In this document: in pieces, positions 31,340-43,618 of the stretch
Numbering within the stretch: the first letter of the stretch is position 1
Layout of the letters: each line of letters opens with the position of its first letter
Assembly (NCBI RefSeq): GCF_036850765.1
Contig: NC_089491.1
Location: 89,126,740-89,190,739 of the forward strand
Length of the DNA: 64,000 bases
Origin: Saccopteryx bilineata
Lineage: Eukaryota > Chordata > Mammalia > Chiroptera > Emballonuridae
Direction of reading: 5' to 3'
The notes under the pieces: generated by a model
What the model saw: only the letters and a program-made list of their open reading frames with translations
What the model was told of the DNA's origin: nothing
The model's database searches: none
Made by a program: the position numbers and the translations under genes

Positions 31340-32335
31340 ATGCCATTAAGGAAGAGAAAATCGAATATCATGGATACAAAAGAAAGAGAGGTAACACAGC
31401 TAGATGAGGAAAAATCTATGGAAAAAAAATTTAATATATTGGAAACCTTGGAGCTAAATGACAGAGAATTCAAGATAGAAATCCTAAAAATCCTCCGAGA
31501 TATACAAGAAAACACAGAAAGGCAATATAGGGAAATCAGAAAACAACTCCATGAACACAAAGAATATATGTCCAAGGAAATTGAAACTATAAAAACAAAT
31601 CAAACAGAGATGAAAAACTCAATTCACGAGCTGAAAAACGAAGTAACAAGCTTAGCTAATAGAACAGGTCAGATAGAAGAGAGGATTAGTGAAATAGAAG
31701 ACAAGCAACTTGAGGCACAACAGAGAGAAGAAGAAAGAGACTCAAAAATTAAAAAAAATGAGATAGCCCTACAAGAATTATCTGACTCCATCAAAAAGAA
31801 TAACATAAGAATAATAGGTATATCAGAGGGAGAAGAGAGAGAAAATGGAATGGAGAACATACTTAAACAAATAATTGATGAGAACTTCCCAAGCCTGTGG
31901 AAAGAACTAAAGCCTCAAGTTCAAGAAGCAAACAGAACTCCAAGTTTTCTTAACCCCAACAAACCTACTCCAAGGCATATCATAATGAAATTGACACAAA
32001 CCAACAGCAAAGAAAAAATTCTCAAGGCAGCCAGGGAAAAGAAGAATACAACATATAAAGGAAGGCCCATTAGATTATCATCAGATTTCTCAGCAGAAAC
32101 TCTACAAGCTAGAAGAGAGTGGACCCCAATATTTAAAGTCCTGAAAGAGAGTAACTTTCAGCCACGAATACTATACCCATCAAAGCTATCCTTCAAATAT
32201 GAAGGAGAAATAAAAACATTCACAGATACAGAAAAGATGAGGGAATTTATCATCAGAAAACCCCCGCTCCAGGATTTACTAAAGGGGGTTCTCCAATCAG
32301 ATACAAAGAACAAAAAAAAACAGAGCCACAAGTAA
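31340..32335 (+). CDS. LINE-1 ORF1p, intact
   Basis: L1 ORF1 encodes the trimeric RNA-binding chaperone that coats L1 RNA in cytoplasmic RNPs. The 331-residue frame opens at the ATG in AGATGCCATTAAGG and ends in TAA without interruption. Residues about 30-150 are charged and heptad-like (many E, K, L, I: a coiled coil), about 155-250 fits the RRM (IRIIGISEGEE), and the C-terminal domain ends in FKYEGEIKTFTDTEKMREF. Length is close to the 338 residues of human ORF1p. The antisense L1 copy has an almost identical 330-residue ORF1, so selection or recency, not chance, explains the open frame. Confidence 0.95.
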   Translation: MPLRKRKSNIMDTKEREVTQLDEEKSMEKKFNILETLELNDREFKIEILKILRDIQENTERQYREIRKQLHEHKEYMSKEIETIKTNQTEMKNSIHELKNEVTSLANRTGQIEERISEIEDKQLEAQQREEERDSKIKKNEIALQELSDSIKKNNIRIIGISEGEERENGMENILKQIIDENFPSLWKELKPQVQEANRTPSFLNPNKPTPRHIIMKLTQTNSKEKILKAAREKKNTTYKGRPIRLSSDFSAETLQARREWTPIFKVLKESNFQPRILYPSKLSFKYEGEIKTFTDTEKMREFIIRKPPLQDLLKGVLQSDTKNKKKQSHK

Positions 32336-32661
32336 AAGCTCCAAGAAGAACACAATAAAACCAAATTTAAACTGTGACAACAACAAAAAGAAAGAGGGGG
32401 AGAAGACGGAGATTAACAGTAGCAAAGGACGATGGAGTGCAAAAGTACTCACAAAATAGTTCGCTACAATGAACAGGGTAGGGACCCTTTTCATTACTCA
32501 AAGGTAACCACCATTGAAAAAACCACCACAGAAGCACATGAGATAAAAAAGATAGCAACAGAGGAAAGATGTATGGAATACAACCAAATAAAAACAAAAG
32601 ATAGAAAAACGAAAGAGAAGGATCAAACAAGACACAAAACTAACAGAAAGCAAGATATAAA
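32336..32661 (+). other. ORF1-ORF2 spacer of LINE-1
   Basis: A 326-nt A-rich spacer between the two ORFs, much longer than the 63 nt in human L1. It has short stop-rich frames only. In L1, ORF2 is translated by an unconventional reinitiation mechanism; here the longer gap would be a lineage difference. Confidence 0.7.
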
Positions 32662-35600
32662 ATGGCAATAGGGAACTCACAAGTATCAATAATTACACTA
32701 AATGTAAATGGATTAAACTCACCAATAAAAAGGCACAGAGTAGCAGAATGGATTAAAAAAGAAAATCCAACTGTATGCTGCCTACAGGAAACTCATCTAA
32801 GTAACAAGGATAAAAACAAATTCAAAGTGAAAGGCTGGAAAACAATACTCCAAGCAAATAACATCCAAAAAAAAGCAGGTGTAGCAATACTCATATCGGA
32901 TAATGCTGACTACAAGACAGGAAAAGTACTTAGAGACAAAAATGGCCATTTCATAATGGCTAAGTGGACACTGAATCAAGAAGACATAACAATTCTTAAT
33001 ATATATGCACCAAACCAAGGAGCACCAAAATATATAAGACAGCTACTTATTGATCTTAAAACAAAAACTGACAAAAATACAATCATACTTGGAGACCTCA
33101 ATACACCGCTGACGGCTCTAGATCGGTCATCCAAACAGAGAATCAACAAAGACATAGTGGCCTTAAACAAAACACTAGAGCACCTGGATATGATAGACAT
33201 CTACAGGACATTTCATCCCAAAGTGACTGAGTATACATTTTTCTCCAGTGTACATGGATCATTCTCAAGAATTGACCATATGTTGGGCCACAAAAACAAT
33301 ATCAGCAAATTCAGAAAAATTGAAGTTGTACCAAGCATATTTTCTGATCATAAAGCCTTGAAACTAGAATTCAACTGCAAAAAAGAGGAAAAAAATCCCA
33401 CAAAAATGTGGAAACGAAACAACATACTTTTAAAAAATGAATGGGTCAAAGAAGAAATAAGTGCAGAGATCAAAAGATATATACAGACTAATGAAAATGA
33501 CAATACGACATATCAGAATCTATGGGATGCAGCAAAAGCAGTGATAAGAGGGAAGTTCATATCGCTTCAGGCATATATGAACAAACAAGAGAGAGCCCAA
33601 GTGAACCACTTAACTTCCCACCTTAAGGAACTAGAAAAAGAAGAACAAAGACAACCCAAAACCAGCCGAAGAAAGGAGATAATAAAAATCAGAGCAGAAA
33701 TAAATGAATTAGAGAACAGAAAAACTATAGAAAAAATTAATAGAACAAGGAGCTGGTTCTTTGAAAAGATCAACAAAATTGACAAACCCTTGGCAAGACT
33801 TACCAAGGAAAAAAGAGAAAGAACTCATATAAACAAAATCCAAAATGAAAGAGGAGAAATCACCACGGACACCGTAGATATACAAAGAATTATTGTAGAA
33901 TACTATGAAAAACTTTATGCCACTAAATTCAACAACCTAGAAGAAATGGATAAATTCCTAGAACAATACAACCTTCCTAGACTGAGTCAAGAAGAAGCAG
34001 AAAGCCTAAACAGACCTATCAGTAGAGAAGAAATAGAAAAAACCATTAAAAACCTCCCCAAAAATAAAAGTCCAGGCCCTGACGGCTATACCAGCAAATT
34101 TTATCAAACATTCAAAGAAGACTTGGTTCCTATTCTACTCAAAGTCTTCCAAAAAATTGAAGAAGAAGCAATACTTCCAAACACATTTTATGAGTCCAAC
34201 ATAACCCTCATACCAAAACCAGGCAAGGATGGCACAAAAAAAGAAAACTTACAGACCAACATCTCTAATGAATACAGATGCTAAAATACTAAACAAAATA
34301 CTAGCAAATCGAATACAACAACATATTAAAAAAATAATACATCATGATCAAGTGGGATTCATCCCAGAATCTCAAGGATGGTTCAACATACGTAAAACGG
34401 TTAATGTAATACACCATATCAACAAAACAAAGAACAAAAACCACATGATCTTATCAATAGACGCAGAAAAGGCTTTTGATAAAATACAACACAATTTTAT
34501 GTTTAAGACTCTCAACAAAATGGGTATAGAAGGAAAATATCTCAACATGATAAAGGCCATATATGATAAACCATCAGCTAACATCATATTAAATGGCACT
34601 AAACTGAAGGCTTTCCCCCTTAAATCAGGAACAAGACAGGGTTGTCCACTCTCTCCACTCTTATTTAATGTGGTACTAGAGGTTCTAGCCAGAGCAATCA
34701 GACAAGACAAAGAAATAAAAGGCATCCATATCGGAAAAGAAGAAGTAAAGGTATCACTTTTTGCAGATGATATGATCCTATACATCGAAAACCCCAAAGA
34801 ATCCACAAAAAGACTACTAGAAACAATAAGCCAATACAGTAAGGTCGCAGGATACAAAATTAACATACAGAAGTCAATAGCCTTTCTATATGCCAACAAT
34901 GAAACAACTGAGAAGGAACTCAAAAGAATAATCCCCTTCACGATTGCAACAAAAAAAATAAAATACTTAGGAATAAACATAACAAAGAATGTAAAGGACT
35001 TATATAATGAAAACTATAAACCATTGTTAAGGGAAATCGAAAAAGATATAATGAGATGGAAGAATATACCTTGTTCTTGGCTAGGAAGAATAAATATAAT
35101 CAAGATGGCTATATTACCCAAAGCAATATACAAATTTAATGCAATTCCCATCAAAATTCCAATGACATTTTTTAAAGAAATAGAGCAAAAAATCATCAGA
35201 TTTATATGGAACTATAAAAAACCCCGAATAGCCAAAGCAATCCTAAAGAAAAAGAATGAAGCTGGGGGCATTACAATACCTGACTTCAAACTCTATTATA
35301 GGGCCACGACAATCAAAACAGCATGGTATTGGCAGAAAAATAGACACTCAGACCAATGGAACAGAATAGAAAGTCCAGAAATAAAACCACATATATATAG
35401 TCAAATAATTTTTGATAAAGGGGCCAACAACACACAATGGAGAAAAGAAAGCCTCTTCAATAAATGGTGCTGGGAAAACTGGAAAGCCACATGCAAAAGA
35501 ATGAAACTGGACTACAGTCTTTCCCCCTGTACAAAAATTAACTCAAAATGGATCAAAGATCTAAACATAAGACCTGAAACAATTAAGTACATAGAAGAAG

Positions 35601-36490
35601 ACATAGGTACTCAACTCATGGACCTGGGTTTTAAAGAGCATTTTATGAATTTGACTCCAATGGCAAGAGAAGTGAAGGCAAAAATTAATGAATGGGACTA
35701 CATCAGACTAAGAAGTTTTTGCTCAGCAATGGAAACTGATAACAAAATAAACAGAAAGCCAACGAAATGGGAAATGATATTTTCAAACAACAGCTCAGAT
35801 AAGGGCCTAATATCCAAAATATACAAAGAACTCATAAAACTCAACAACAAACAAACAAACAATCCAATAAAAAAATGGGAAGAGGATATGAATAGACACT
35901 TCTCCCAGGAAGAAATACAAATGGCCAACAGATATATGAAAAGATGCTCACCTTCTTTAGCTATTAGAGAAATGCAAATCAAAACGGCAATGAGATACCA
36001 CCTCACACCTGTTCGATTAGCTGTTATTAGCAAGTCAGGTAATAGCAAATGTTGGAGAGGCTGTGGAGAAAAAGGAACCCTCATCCACTGTTGGTGGGAA
36101 TGTAAAGTAGTACAACCATTATGGAAGAAAGTATGGTGGTTCCTCAAAAAACTGAAAATAGAACTACCTTATGACCCAGCAATCCCTCTACTGGGTATAT
36201 ATCCCCAAAACTCAGAAACATTGATACGTAAAGACACATGCAGCCCCATGTTTATTGCAGCATTGTTCACAGTGGCCAGGACATGGAAACAACCAAAAAG
36301 CCCATCAATAGATGACTGGATAAAGAAGATGTGGCACATATACACTATGGAATACTACTCAGCCATAAGAAATGATGACATCGGAACATTTACAGCAAAA
36401 TGGTGGGATCTTGATAACATGATACGAAGCGAAATAAGTAAATCAGAAAAAAACAGGAACTGTATTATTCCGTACGTAGGTGGGACATAA
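32662..36490 (+). pseudogene. LINE-1 ORF2p, one-nucleotide frameshift
   Basis: ORF2 encodes the endonuclease and reverse transcriptase that nick target DNA and copy L1 RNA there. The first frame opens at 32662 and reaches a stop at 34282; the second continues from about 34250 to 36490. The break is one extra T at 34249-34250 (AAAACTTACAGACC here, AAAACTACAGACC in the copy at 63465). Without it the length would be about 1275 codons, equal to human ORF2p. Endonuclease motifs are present ([14 protein letters not shown], and the SDH near 33347), as are the RT FADD (34760-34771) and the C-x3-C-x7-H-x4-C motif near 36045-36105. As it stands the protein would stop before the RT active site. Confidence 0.95.
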
Positions 36491-36746
36491 TAGTGAAACT
36501 AAGAGACATTGATAAGAGTGTGGTGGTTACGGGGGGGGGAGGGGGGAATGGGAGAGGGATAGGGGGTGGGGAGGGGCACAAAGAAAACAAGATAGAAGGT
36601 GACAGAGGACAATCTGACTTTGGGTGGTGGGTATGCAACATAATTGAACGACAAGATAACCTGGACTTGTTATATTTGAATATATGTATCCTGATTTATT
36701 GATGTCACCCCATTAAAAAAATAAAATTATAAAAAAAAAAAAAAAA
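36491..36746 (+). other. LINE-1 3' UTR with G-rich tract and poly(A)
   Basis: The G-rich stretch at about 36530-36580 has several runs of three or more G and could form G-quadruplexes, as known for L1 3' UTRs. The end reads ATAAAATTAT then A. The signal AATAAA is replaced by ATAAAATTATAAA-like sequence. Confidence 0.8.
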
Positions 36747-37929
36747 AAGAAATATTCAATACTTTATTATCTATGTTTTTTTCTAGAATTTTTGTGATTT
36801 CAAGGTTTATTAGTCATTAATCCATTTTGAGTTTATTCTTGTATATGGTGTAAACAGAGATCTAGTTTCATGTTGTTGTTTTTTTGTTTTTTTGTTTGTT
36901 TGTTTTGCATTTATCTGTCCAATTTTCTCAACACCATTTATTGGATAGACTATCTTTACCCCATTTTATGTTTTTGCCTTTTTTGTCAAAACTTAATCAA
37001 CTATAATAACGTGGGTTTATTTCTAAACTCTCTATTCTGTTTCATTGATCTATAATATCTGTTTTTATGCCAGTACCATGCTGTTTTAATTACAATGGTC
37101 TTGTAATATAGTTCGATACCAGGTAGTTTGATCCCTCCAAGATTGTTCTTCTTCAATTACTATGTCTACTCAGGGTCTTTTATGGTTCCATGTACATTTT
37201 TTGAATATTTTTATAGCTCTGTGAAATACATTATTGATATATATTTTGATAGGAATTGAATTAAATCTATAGACTGCTTCAAGTAATGTGGACATTTTAA
37301 TGAAGTTAATTTTTTTTGTCCATGAACACAGTATATGCTTCCACTTATTTGTATCTTCCTCAGTTTCTTTCTTCAGTATCTTATAATTTTTTTGAGTACA
37401 GGTCCTTTACATCTTTGGCTAAATTTATTCATAGATTTGTTTTTTGAAGGAGTATGAATGGGATTTTTCCTTTTCTTATATTCATTATTGGTGTGTAAAA
37501 ATGCAACTGATTTCTGGATATTTATTTTGTAACCTGCTACTACTTTTCTGAATTTATTTATCAGTTGTAGTTTTTTTGGTGGAATTTTTAGGGTTCTCTG
37601 TATACAGTATCATGTCATCTGCAATTTGGATGTCTCTTATTTCTTTTTATTCTTTTTTTTCTGATTGGATTTCCAGTACTGTGTTGAATAAGAGTAGTGA
37701 TAGCAGACATCCTTTTGCTGTTTCTGATAATGAGAAATCCTTGTAGTATTGCCCATTGACTATGATGTTGATGATGTTGGCTGTGGGTTTGTCATGTATG
37801 GCCTTTATTATGTTGAGGTATGATCCCTGTATTCCCATTTTGCTGAGGGTTTTGGTCATAAATCGATGCTGGATTTTATCAATGCCTTTTTTGTATCTAT
37901 TGATATAATCCTGTGGTTTTATATTTTAT

Positions 37930-38106
37930 TTCTTAAAAGAGATTTTATTTATTGATTTTAGAGAGAGGCGTGGGAGAGGAGTGGGAAGCTTTAACTTGCA
38001 TGACCCACTTCTCACACGTGCCCTGCCCCAGTAAGCCCAGGGCCTAAACAGGCGACCTCAGCACTCCAGGTCCATGCTCCATCCACTGCACCACCACAGT
38101 TCAGGC
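37930..38106 (-). mobile_element. tRNA-derived SINE type C (diverged)
   Basis: Antisense SINE inside the old L1: GAGAGGAGTGGGAAGC near the tail, then GCCCTGCCCCAGTAAGCCC, a B-box remnant and head CACTGCACCACCACAGTTCA. More diverged than the other type C copies. Confidence 0.8.
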
Positions 38107-39476
38107 ATATGCTTAATTTTATTTATTTGGTGTCACATTTATTGATTTGTAGACATTGTACCTACCTTGCATCCCGAAATAAATCCCACTTGACTACAGT
38201 GTATGATCTTTTTAACATTCTGCTGATCCAGTTTGCTAATATTATATTTTGTTGAGGATTTTAACATCTGTGTTTATCAGGGATATTAGCTTATAGTTTT
38301 CTTTCTTTGTAGTGTCTTTATCTGGTTCTGTAATTATGATAATGCTGGCCTCATAAAATGAGCTTGGGAATCTTCTCTCCAGTTAAATCTTCTGAAATAG
38401 TTTCAGAAGAATAGATGTTAATTTTTCTATAAATGTTTTGCAGAATTCACCAGGGAAGCTATCCAGTCCAGGACTTTTGTTTGTTGGAAGTCTTTTGATT
38501 ACCGCTTCACTTTCACTATTTGTAATCTGTCTATTGAGATTCTCTGATTCTTTCTAATTCAATTTTGGAAGATTATATGTTTCTAGAGATTTATTTATTT
38601 CATCCAGATTGTCCAATTTGTTGGCACATAGTTGTTCAAAATATTTTCTTACAATCCTTTGTACTTCTTTGGTGTCAGTTGTTATTTGTCTTTCGTTTCT
38701 GATTTTATTTATTTAGGTCCTCTCTCTATTTTCTTGAACAGTCTGGTTAAGGTTTTCTTAATTTTGTTTACCTTTTCAAAGAACCAGTTCTTGATTTCAT
38801 TGATCTTTTGTATTTTTTTAGACTATATTTTGTTTATTTCTGCTCTGATCTTTGTTATTTCCTTCCTTCTATTCACTTTGTCATTCTTTTTCTAGATCCT
38901 TTAAATGTAAGATTGGATTGTTTATTTGAGATTTTTTTCCTTTTTTATTGAGATAAGCTCTCAATTTCCTTTTTAGGACTACTTTTGCTGTGTTCATAGA
39001 TTTTGGGTTGTTGAGTTCTCATTTTCATTTCTTTCAAGGTATCTTTTGACTTGTTGCTTGATCTCATTGTTAACCCATTTATTGTTTAGTGACATGTTAT
39101 TTAGCCTCCATATCTTTGTGTGTTTTTCAGTTTATTTTTATTTTCTGATTGACTTCTGTTTCATACTGTTATGGTCAAAGAAGATGCTTGATATGATTTC
39201 AATCTTCTTAAATTTATTAAAATTTGTTTTGTGTCCTAATATGTGGTATATCCTAGAAAATTTTCCATGTGCATTTGAAATGAATATATATATTCTCCTG
39301 CTTTGGGGTAAATATTCTGAAGGTATCAATTAAATCCATCTGATGTGATGTGTCATTTAAAGTTGCCATTTCCCTGTTGATTTTCTGTCTAGAAGATCTA
39401 TTTATTGATGTTAATGTGGTGTTAAAATCCCCTAATATGACAGTATTACTTTCTTTTTAAAATTTATTTATATATA

Positions 39477-40109
39477 TAGTGATACCTCAGTTTTTGTCGA
39501 TAATCCATCCGAAAACAATCGGTGAAATCCAAAACTGATGAAAACTGAGGCAATTATTTCCATATGAATCAATGTAAATTCAATTAATTTATTCTAGACA
39601 CTCCAAAATACATACCAAAAACACACTTTATAGAGAATAAATGTAGTGTTAATACTAAAAATAATAAGAAATTAATATAAAGTGAATATAAAAGACTAAT
39701 GTAAAGAATAAATGAACTTTTAACATGGCATTTACCTCTCTGAAGACTCTGGGCGTATGGAAGACGGTAAGGAGAGAGATGTGCAGATACTATATACGCA
39801 GTAATCACTTACATGTAATTGTAGTATTAGCACTCGCAATCAATAAAAAAAGCACAAAGTCACTGGAAAGCAATGGAATTGTTTGGCTAGACACGCGAGG
39901 TGATGCTCACACAACGAGAAACAATACCACACTGACCAGGAGAACACGTGGGTTGCTCTTTGTTTTCTCAAAATTAGCAGCGAGGTCCTGTGGGTACGCC
40001 AATGGCATCCGAGGCAACAGACAAAAACCGAGACAAAATTTTTGCGGAAAAGATTGAAGAAAACCGAAATCAATTATAACCAAAGTCAATGAAAACTGAG
40101 GTATTACTG
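39477..40109. mobile_element. Tigger-like DNA transposon remnant
   Basis: A 633-bp element with ends TAGTGATACCTCAGTTTT (left) and AAAACTGAGGTATTACTG (right, inverted), and TA on both sides. The CAGTnnTACCTC-type ends fit the pogo/Tigger branch of Tc1/mariner. Only short frames remain, none resembling a transposase, so it is non-autonomous. It abuts the truncated old L1s on both sides. Confidence 0.8.
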
Positions 40110-40636
40110 TATATAGTTTAAATTTTTATTTTTAATTTATTGTATTGACATGGTTTCAAGTGTCCCACTCAATAAATACCCTCTACACACTACATCATGC
40201 CCCCCATGCCCCATGCGAAGTCCCTTTCTATCCTCATTTCTCCCCTTTGCCCTCACACACCCTACTTCCACCCCCCTTCCCTCTGGTTATTGTGACCATG
40301 TTGTCTGCATCTATGTGTTATGTTTATATAATTGGTTAATCCCTTCACCTTCTTTAATCCTGTCCTTTCTTCCCTGTTCCCCCTGATAGCTAGCTGTCCC
40401 TCTGTTCTTTGTGACCCTGCCTCTGTTTCTACTATGTTCCTCAGTTTATTGTATTCATCAGACTCCTCATATATTGTAAGTTAGATCATATGGTATTTGT
40501 CTTTCTCTGCTTGGCTTATTTCACTTAGTATAATAGTCTCCAGGTCTATCCATGCTGTTGTAAAAAGTAAGATTTCCTTTTTTTTTTTTTGAACAGTTGT
40601 GTAGTATTCCATTGTGCAAATGTACCACTGCTTTTT

Positions 40637-40845
40637 TTTTTTTTTTTTGTAAATTTATTTATTTATTTATTCATTTTTAGAAAGGAGATGGGGGAAGAGA
40701 GAGAGAGAGGAGAGAGAGAAGGGGGGGAAGAGCAGGAAGCATCAACTGCCATATGTGCCTTGACCAGGCAAGCCCAGGGTTTTGAACCAGCGACCTCAGC
40801 ATTTCCAGGTCGACGCTTTATCCACTGCACCGCCACAGATCAGGT
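40637..40845 (-). mobile_element. tRNA-derived SINE type C
   Basis: Antisense copy with head CACTGCACCGCCACAGATCA. Perfect 17-bp duplication ATGTACCACTGCTTTTT at 40620-40636 and 40846-40862. Confidence 0.93.
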
Positions 40846-41716
40846 ATGTACCACTGCTTTTTTATCCACTCATCCACTGACGGACACTTGGGCTGTTTCC
40901 AGATCTTGGTGATTGCAAACAATGCTGCAATGAACATAGGGGTGCAGATCTTCTTTTGAATTACTGTTTTAGTATTCTTAGGATATATTCCTAAAAGTAA
41001 GGTAGCTGGGTCATTACAAAGTTCCATTTTTAATTTTTTGAGGAAACACAATGCTATATTACATAGTGGTTGCACAAGTCTGCATTCCCACCAGCAGTGC
41101 AGGAGGGTTCCCTTTTCTCTACACCCTCACCAGCACTTGTGTGTTGATTTGTTAATGAGAGCCATTCAGGTAGGTGTGAGGTGGTATCCCATTGTGGTTT
41201 TAATTTGCATTTGATGATTAGTGACACTGAACATTTTTTCATATGCCTATTGGCTAGCTGTATGTCTTCTTTGGAGAAGTATCTATTTAGGTTCTTTGAC
41301 CATTTTTAAATTGAATTCTTTACCTTCCTGATGTTGAATTTTATAAATTCTTTATAAATTTTGGTAATTAACCCCTTAACAGAAATATTGGTGAATATGT
41401 TCTCCCATTGACTGGGTTGTTTTTTTATTTCATTAATGATGTCTTTTGCTGTGCAAAAGCTTTTTAGTTTGAAATAGTCCCATTTGTTTATTTTGTCCTT
41501 TATTTCATTTGCCCACAGAGATATATCCGCAAAAATATTGCATCGAGAGATATCTGAGAGTCTACTGCCTATGTTTTCTTCTAGGATTTTTATGGCTTCA
41601 TGAATTACATTTAAGCCTTTTATCCAATTTGCGTTTATTTTTGTGAGTGGTGTAAGTCAGTGGTCTAGCTTCATTTTTTTGCAAGTACCTGTCCAGTTTT
41701 CTCAACACCATTTATT

Positions 41717-41985
41717 TTATTTTTTTTATTTTTTTTATTTTTTTTAATAAAAGAGTTCCCATACACTTTTTTAATTTATTTATTCATTTTTAGAGAGGAC
41801 AGAGAGAAGGAGGGAGAGAGACAGAGAGGGAGAGAGAGGAGAGAGAGACAGAGAGAGAGAGAAGGGGGAAGAGCTGGAAGCATCAACTCCCATATGTGCC
41901 TTGACCAGGCAAGCCCAGGGTTTTGAACCGGCAACCTCAGCATTTCCAGGTCGACACTTTATCCACTGTGCCACCACAGGTCAGG
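41717..41985 (-). mobile_element. tRNA-derived SINE type C
   Basis: Antisense copy with a long GA-rich tract (41800-41870), head CACTGTGCCACCACAGGTCA, and perfect 16-bp duplication CTCAACACCATTTATT at 41701-41716 and 41986-42001. Extra T/A-rich sequence lies at its tail side. Confidence 0.93.
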
Positions 41986-42306
41986 CTCAACACCATTTAT
42001 TAAAAAGACTGTCTTTACTATATTGTATACACTTACCTCATTTGTCAAATCTTAATTGACTGAAAGGCATGGGTTTATTTCTGGGTTCTCTGTCCTGTTC
42101 TATTGATCTGTATGCCTGTTCTTATGCCAGTACCAGGCTGTTTTGATTAAAATGGCCTTGTAGTATAGCTTGATCTCAGGAAGTATGATACTTCCCACTC
42201 TGTTTTTCAATGTCAAGATTGCTGAGGTTATTTGGGTTCTTTTTTGGTTCCATATAAATTTTTGGAATATTTGTTCTAGATCTGTGAAGTATGCCTTTGG
42301 AATTTT

Positions 42307-42480
42307 TTTAAAATATTTTATTTATTGATTTTTAGAGAGAGAGGAGAGAGAGAGAGAAGGGGGAGGAGCAGGAAGCATCAACTCCCATATGTGCCTTGAT
42401 CAGGTAAGCTCAAGATTTCCAACCGGCGACCTCAGTGTTCCAGGTCGACACTTGATCACTGCGCCACCACAGGTCAGGCA
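42307..42480 (-). mobile_element. tRNA-derived SINE type C
   Basis: Antisense copy with perfect 16-bp duplication ATGCCTTTGGAATTTT at 42291-42306 and 42481-42496, and head CACTGCGCCACCACAGGTCA. Confidence 0.93.
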
Positions 42481-42667
42481 ATGCCTTTGGAATTTTGATA
42501 GGAATTTCATTGAATCTATAGATTGCTTTGGGTAGTATGGAAATTTTAATGATCTTAATTCTTTCTATCTATAAACACAGTATATGCTTCCAGTTGTTTG
42601 ATTTCTTATTTCAATGTCTTATGATTTTCTAACTTTTTTTACCTCCTTGGTGAAATTTACTCCTAGG

Positions 42668-42792
42668 TTCCTTCCTTCCTTCCTTCCTTCCTTCCTTCCT
42701 TCCTTCCTTCCTTCCTTCCTTCCTTCCTTCCTTCCTTCCTTCCTTCCTTCTTTCCTCCCTCCCTCCCTCCCTCCCTCCCTTCCTCCCTCTCT
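42668..42792. repeat. (CCTT)n/(CCTC)n microsatellite
   Basis: About 110 bases of near-perfect CCTT units, then CCTC units. The plus-strand frame through it is an artefact of the repeat. Confidence 0.95.
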
Positions 42793-43280
42793 CTCTTCTT
42801 TTTCTTTATTTCTCTCTTTCTTTTTCTTTCTTATTTTGTAGCAGTAGTAAATGGGCTTGTTTTACTAATTTTTCTTTCTGACAATTTATTATTGCTGTAT
42901 AAAAACACCATAAATTTTTGAATATTAATTTTATATACAGCCATTTTGCTGAATTCATTAATCAGGCCCGGTAATTTTTTTTGTGGAAACTTTAGGGTTT
43001 TTATGTACAGTCTTATATTGTCAGCAAATAATGACTGTTTTAGTTCTTTTCCAGTTGGGATGCCTTTTATTTTTTCTTCTTGTCTGATTGCTGTGGCTAG
43101 AATTTCCAAAACTATGTTAAATAAGAGTGGTGAAAGGGGGCACCCCTGCCTTGTTCCTGATCTTAAGTGGATTGCTTTTCATTTTCGCCCATTGAGTATT
43201 ATGTTGGCTGTGGGTCTGTCATAGATGGCCTTTATTATGTTGAGGTATGTTCCCTGCATTCCCACTTTGCTGAGAGTTTT

Positions 43281-43618
43281 TTTTTTTTTCCAAAGACAGA
43301 GAGAGAGTCAGAGAGATGGACAGACAGGGACAGACAGACAGGAATGGAGAGACATGAGAAGCATCAATCATTAGTCTTTCGTTGGGCATCGCAACACCCT
43401 AGTTGTTCATTGATTGCTCTCCCACATGTGCCTTGACCGTGGGCCTTCAGCAGACCGAGCAACCCCCTGCTCAAGCCAGCGACCTTGGGTCCAAGCTGGT
43501 GAGCTTTGCTCAAACCAGATGAGGCCGCGCTCAAACTGGAGACCTCGAGGTCTCGAACCTGGGTCCTCGGCATCCCAGTCCGACGCTCTATCCACTGCGC
43601 CACCGCCTGGTCAGGCGA
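43281..43618 (-). mobile_element. tRNA-derived SINE type B
   Basis: Antisense, close to full length, with head CACTGCGCCACCGCCTGGTCA, B box on the antisense strand GGTCTCGAACC, and duplication GAGAGTTTT at 43272-43280 and 43619-43627. Confidence 0.95.

Larger units (their letters stand above)
28899..36746 (+). mobile_element. Full-length young LINE-1
   Basis: A 7.85-kb complete L1 flanked by a perfect 13-bp duplication AAGAAATATTCAA (28886-28898 and 36747-36759). Order: 5' UTR of about 2.44 kb with CRE, YY1-like site, two and a half tandem monomers and a long pyrimidine tract; ORF1; a 326-nt spacer; ORF2; a 3' UTR of about 240 bp with a G-rich tract; poly(A). ORF1 is open and ORF2 is spoiled only by one extra T. 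The perfect duplication and open frames show a recent insertion. It landed in the antisense old L1. Confidence 0.97.
26140..39476 (-). mobile_element. Old antisense LINE-1 (3' UTR to endonuclease region), nested host
   Basis: Read on the minus strand this is an L1 3' UTR (about 26140-26600), ORF2 C-terminal end (26600-27150), and further ORF2 up to the endonuclease region near 39430, with many stops. A truncated young L1 (27160-28635), a full-length young L1 (28899-36746) and a SINE (37930-38106) are inserted. The old sequence resumes on each side: for example 28651-28885 continues at 36760 (TACTTTATTATCTATG). The 5' half is missing and the copy ends at the Tigger-like element. Confidence 0.8.

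Noticed and set aside
34372..34980. 202-residue antisense frame inside L1 ORF2
   Set aside because: It is a shadow of the RT frame; the similar frame in the minus copy follows from sequence identity.
39725..40057. Transposase in the Tigger-like element
   Set aside because: The 110-codon frame has no helix-turn-helix or DDE-type sequence that I can see and the element is too short.
42668..42792. CRISPR-like array
   Set aside because: Tetranucleotide repeat without spacers in a mammalian genome.
42614..42841. Coding frame FLPSFLPSFLPS
   Set aside because: It is the translation of the CCTT microsatellite.
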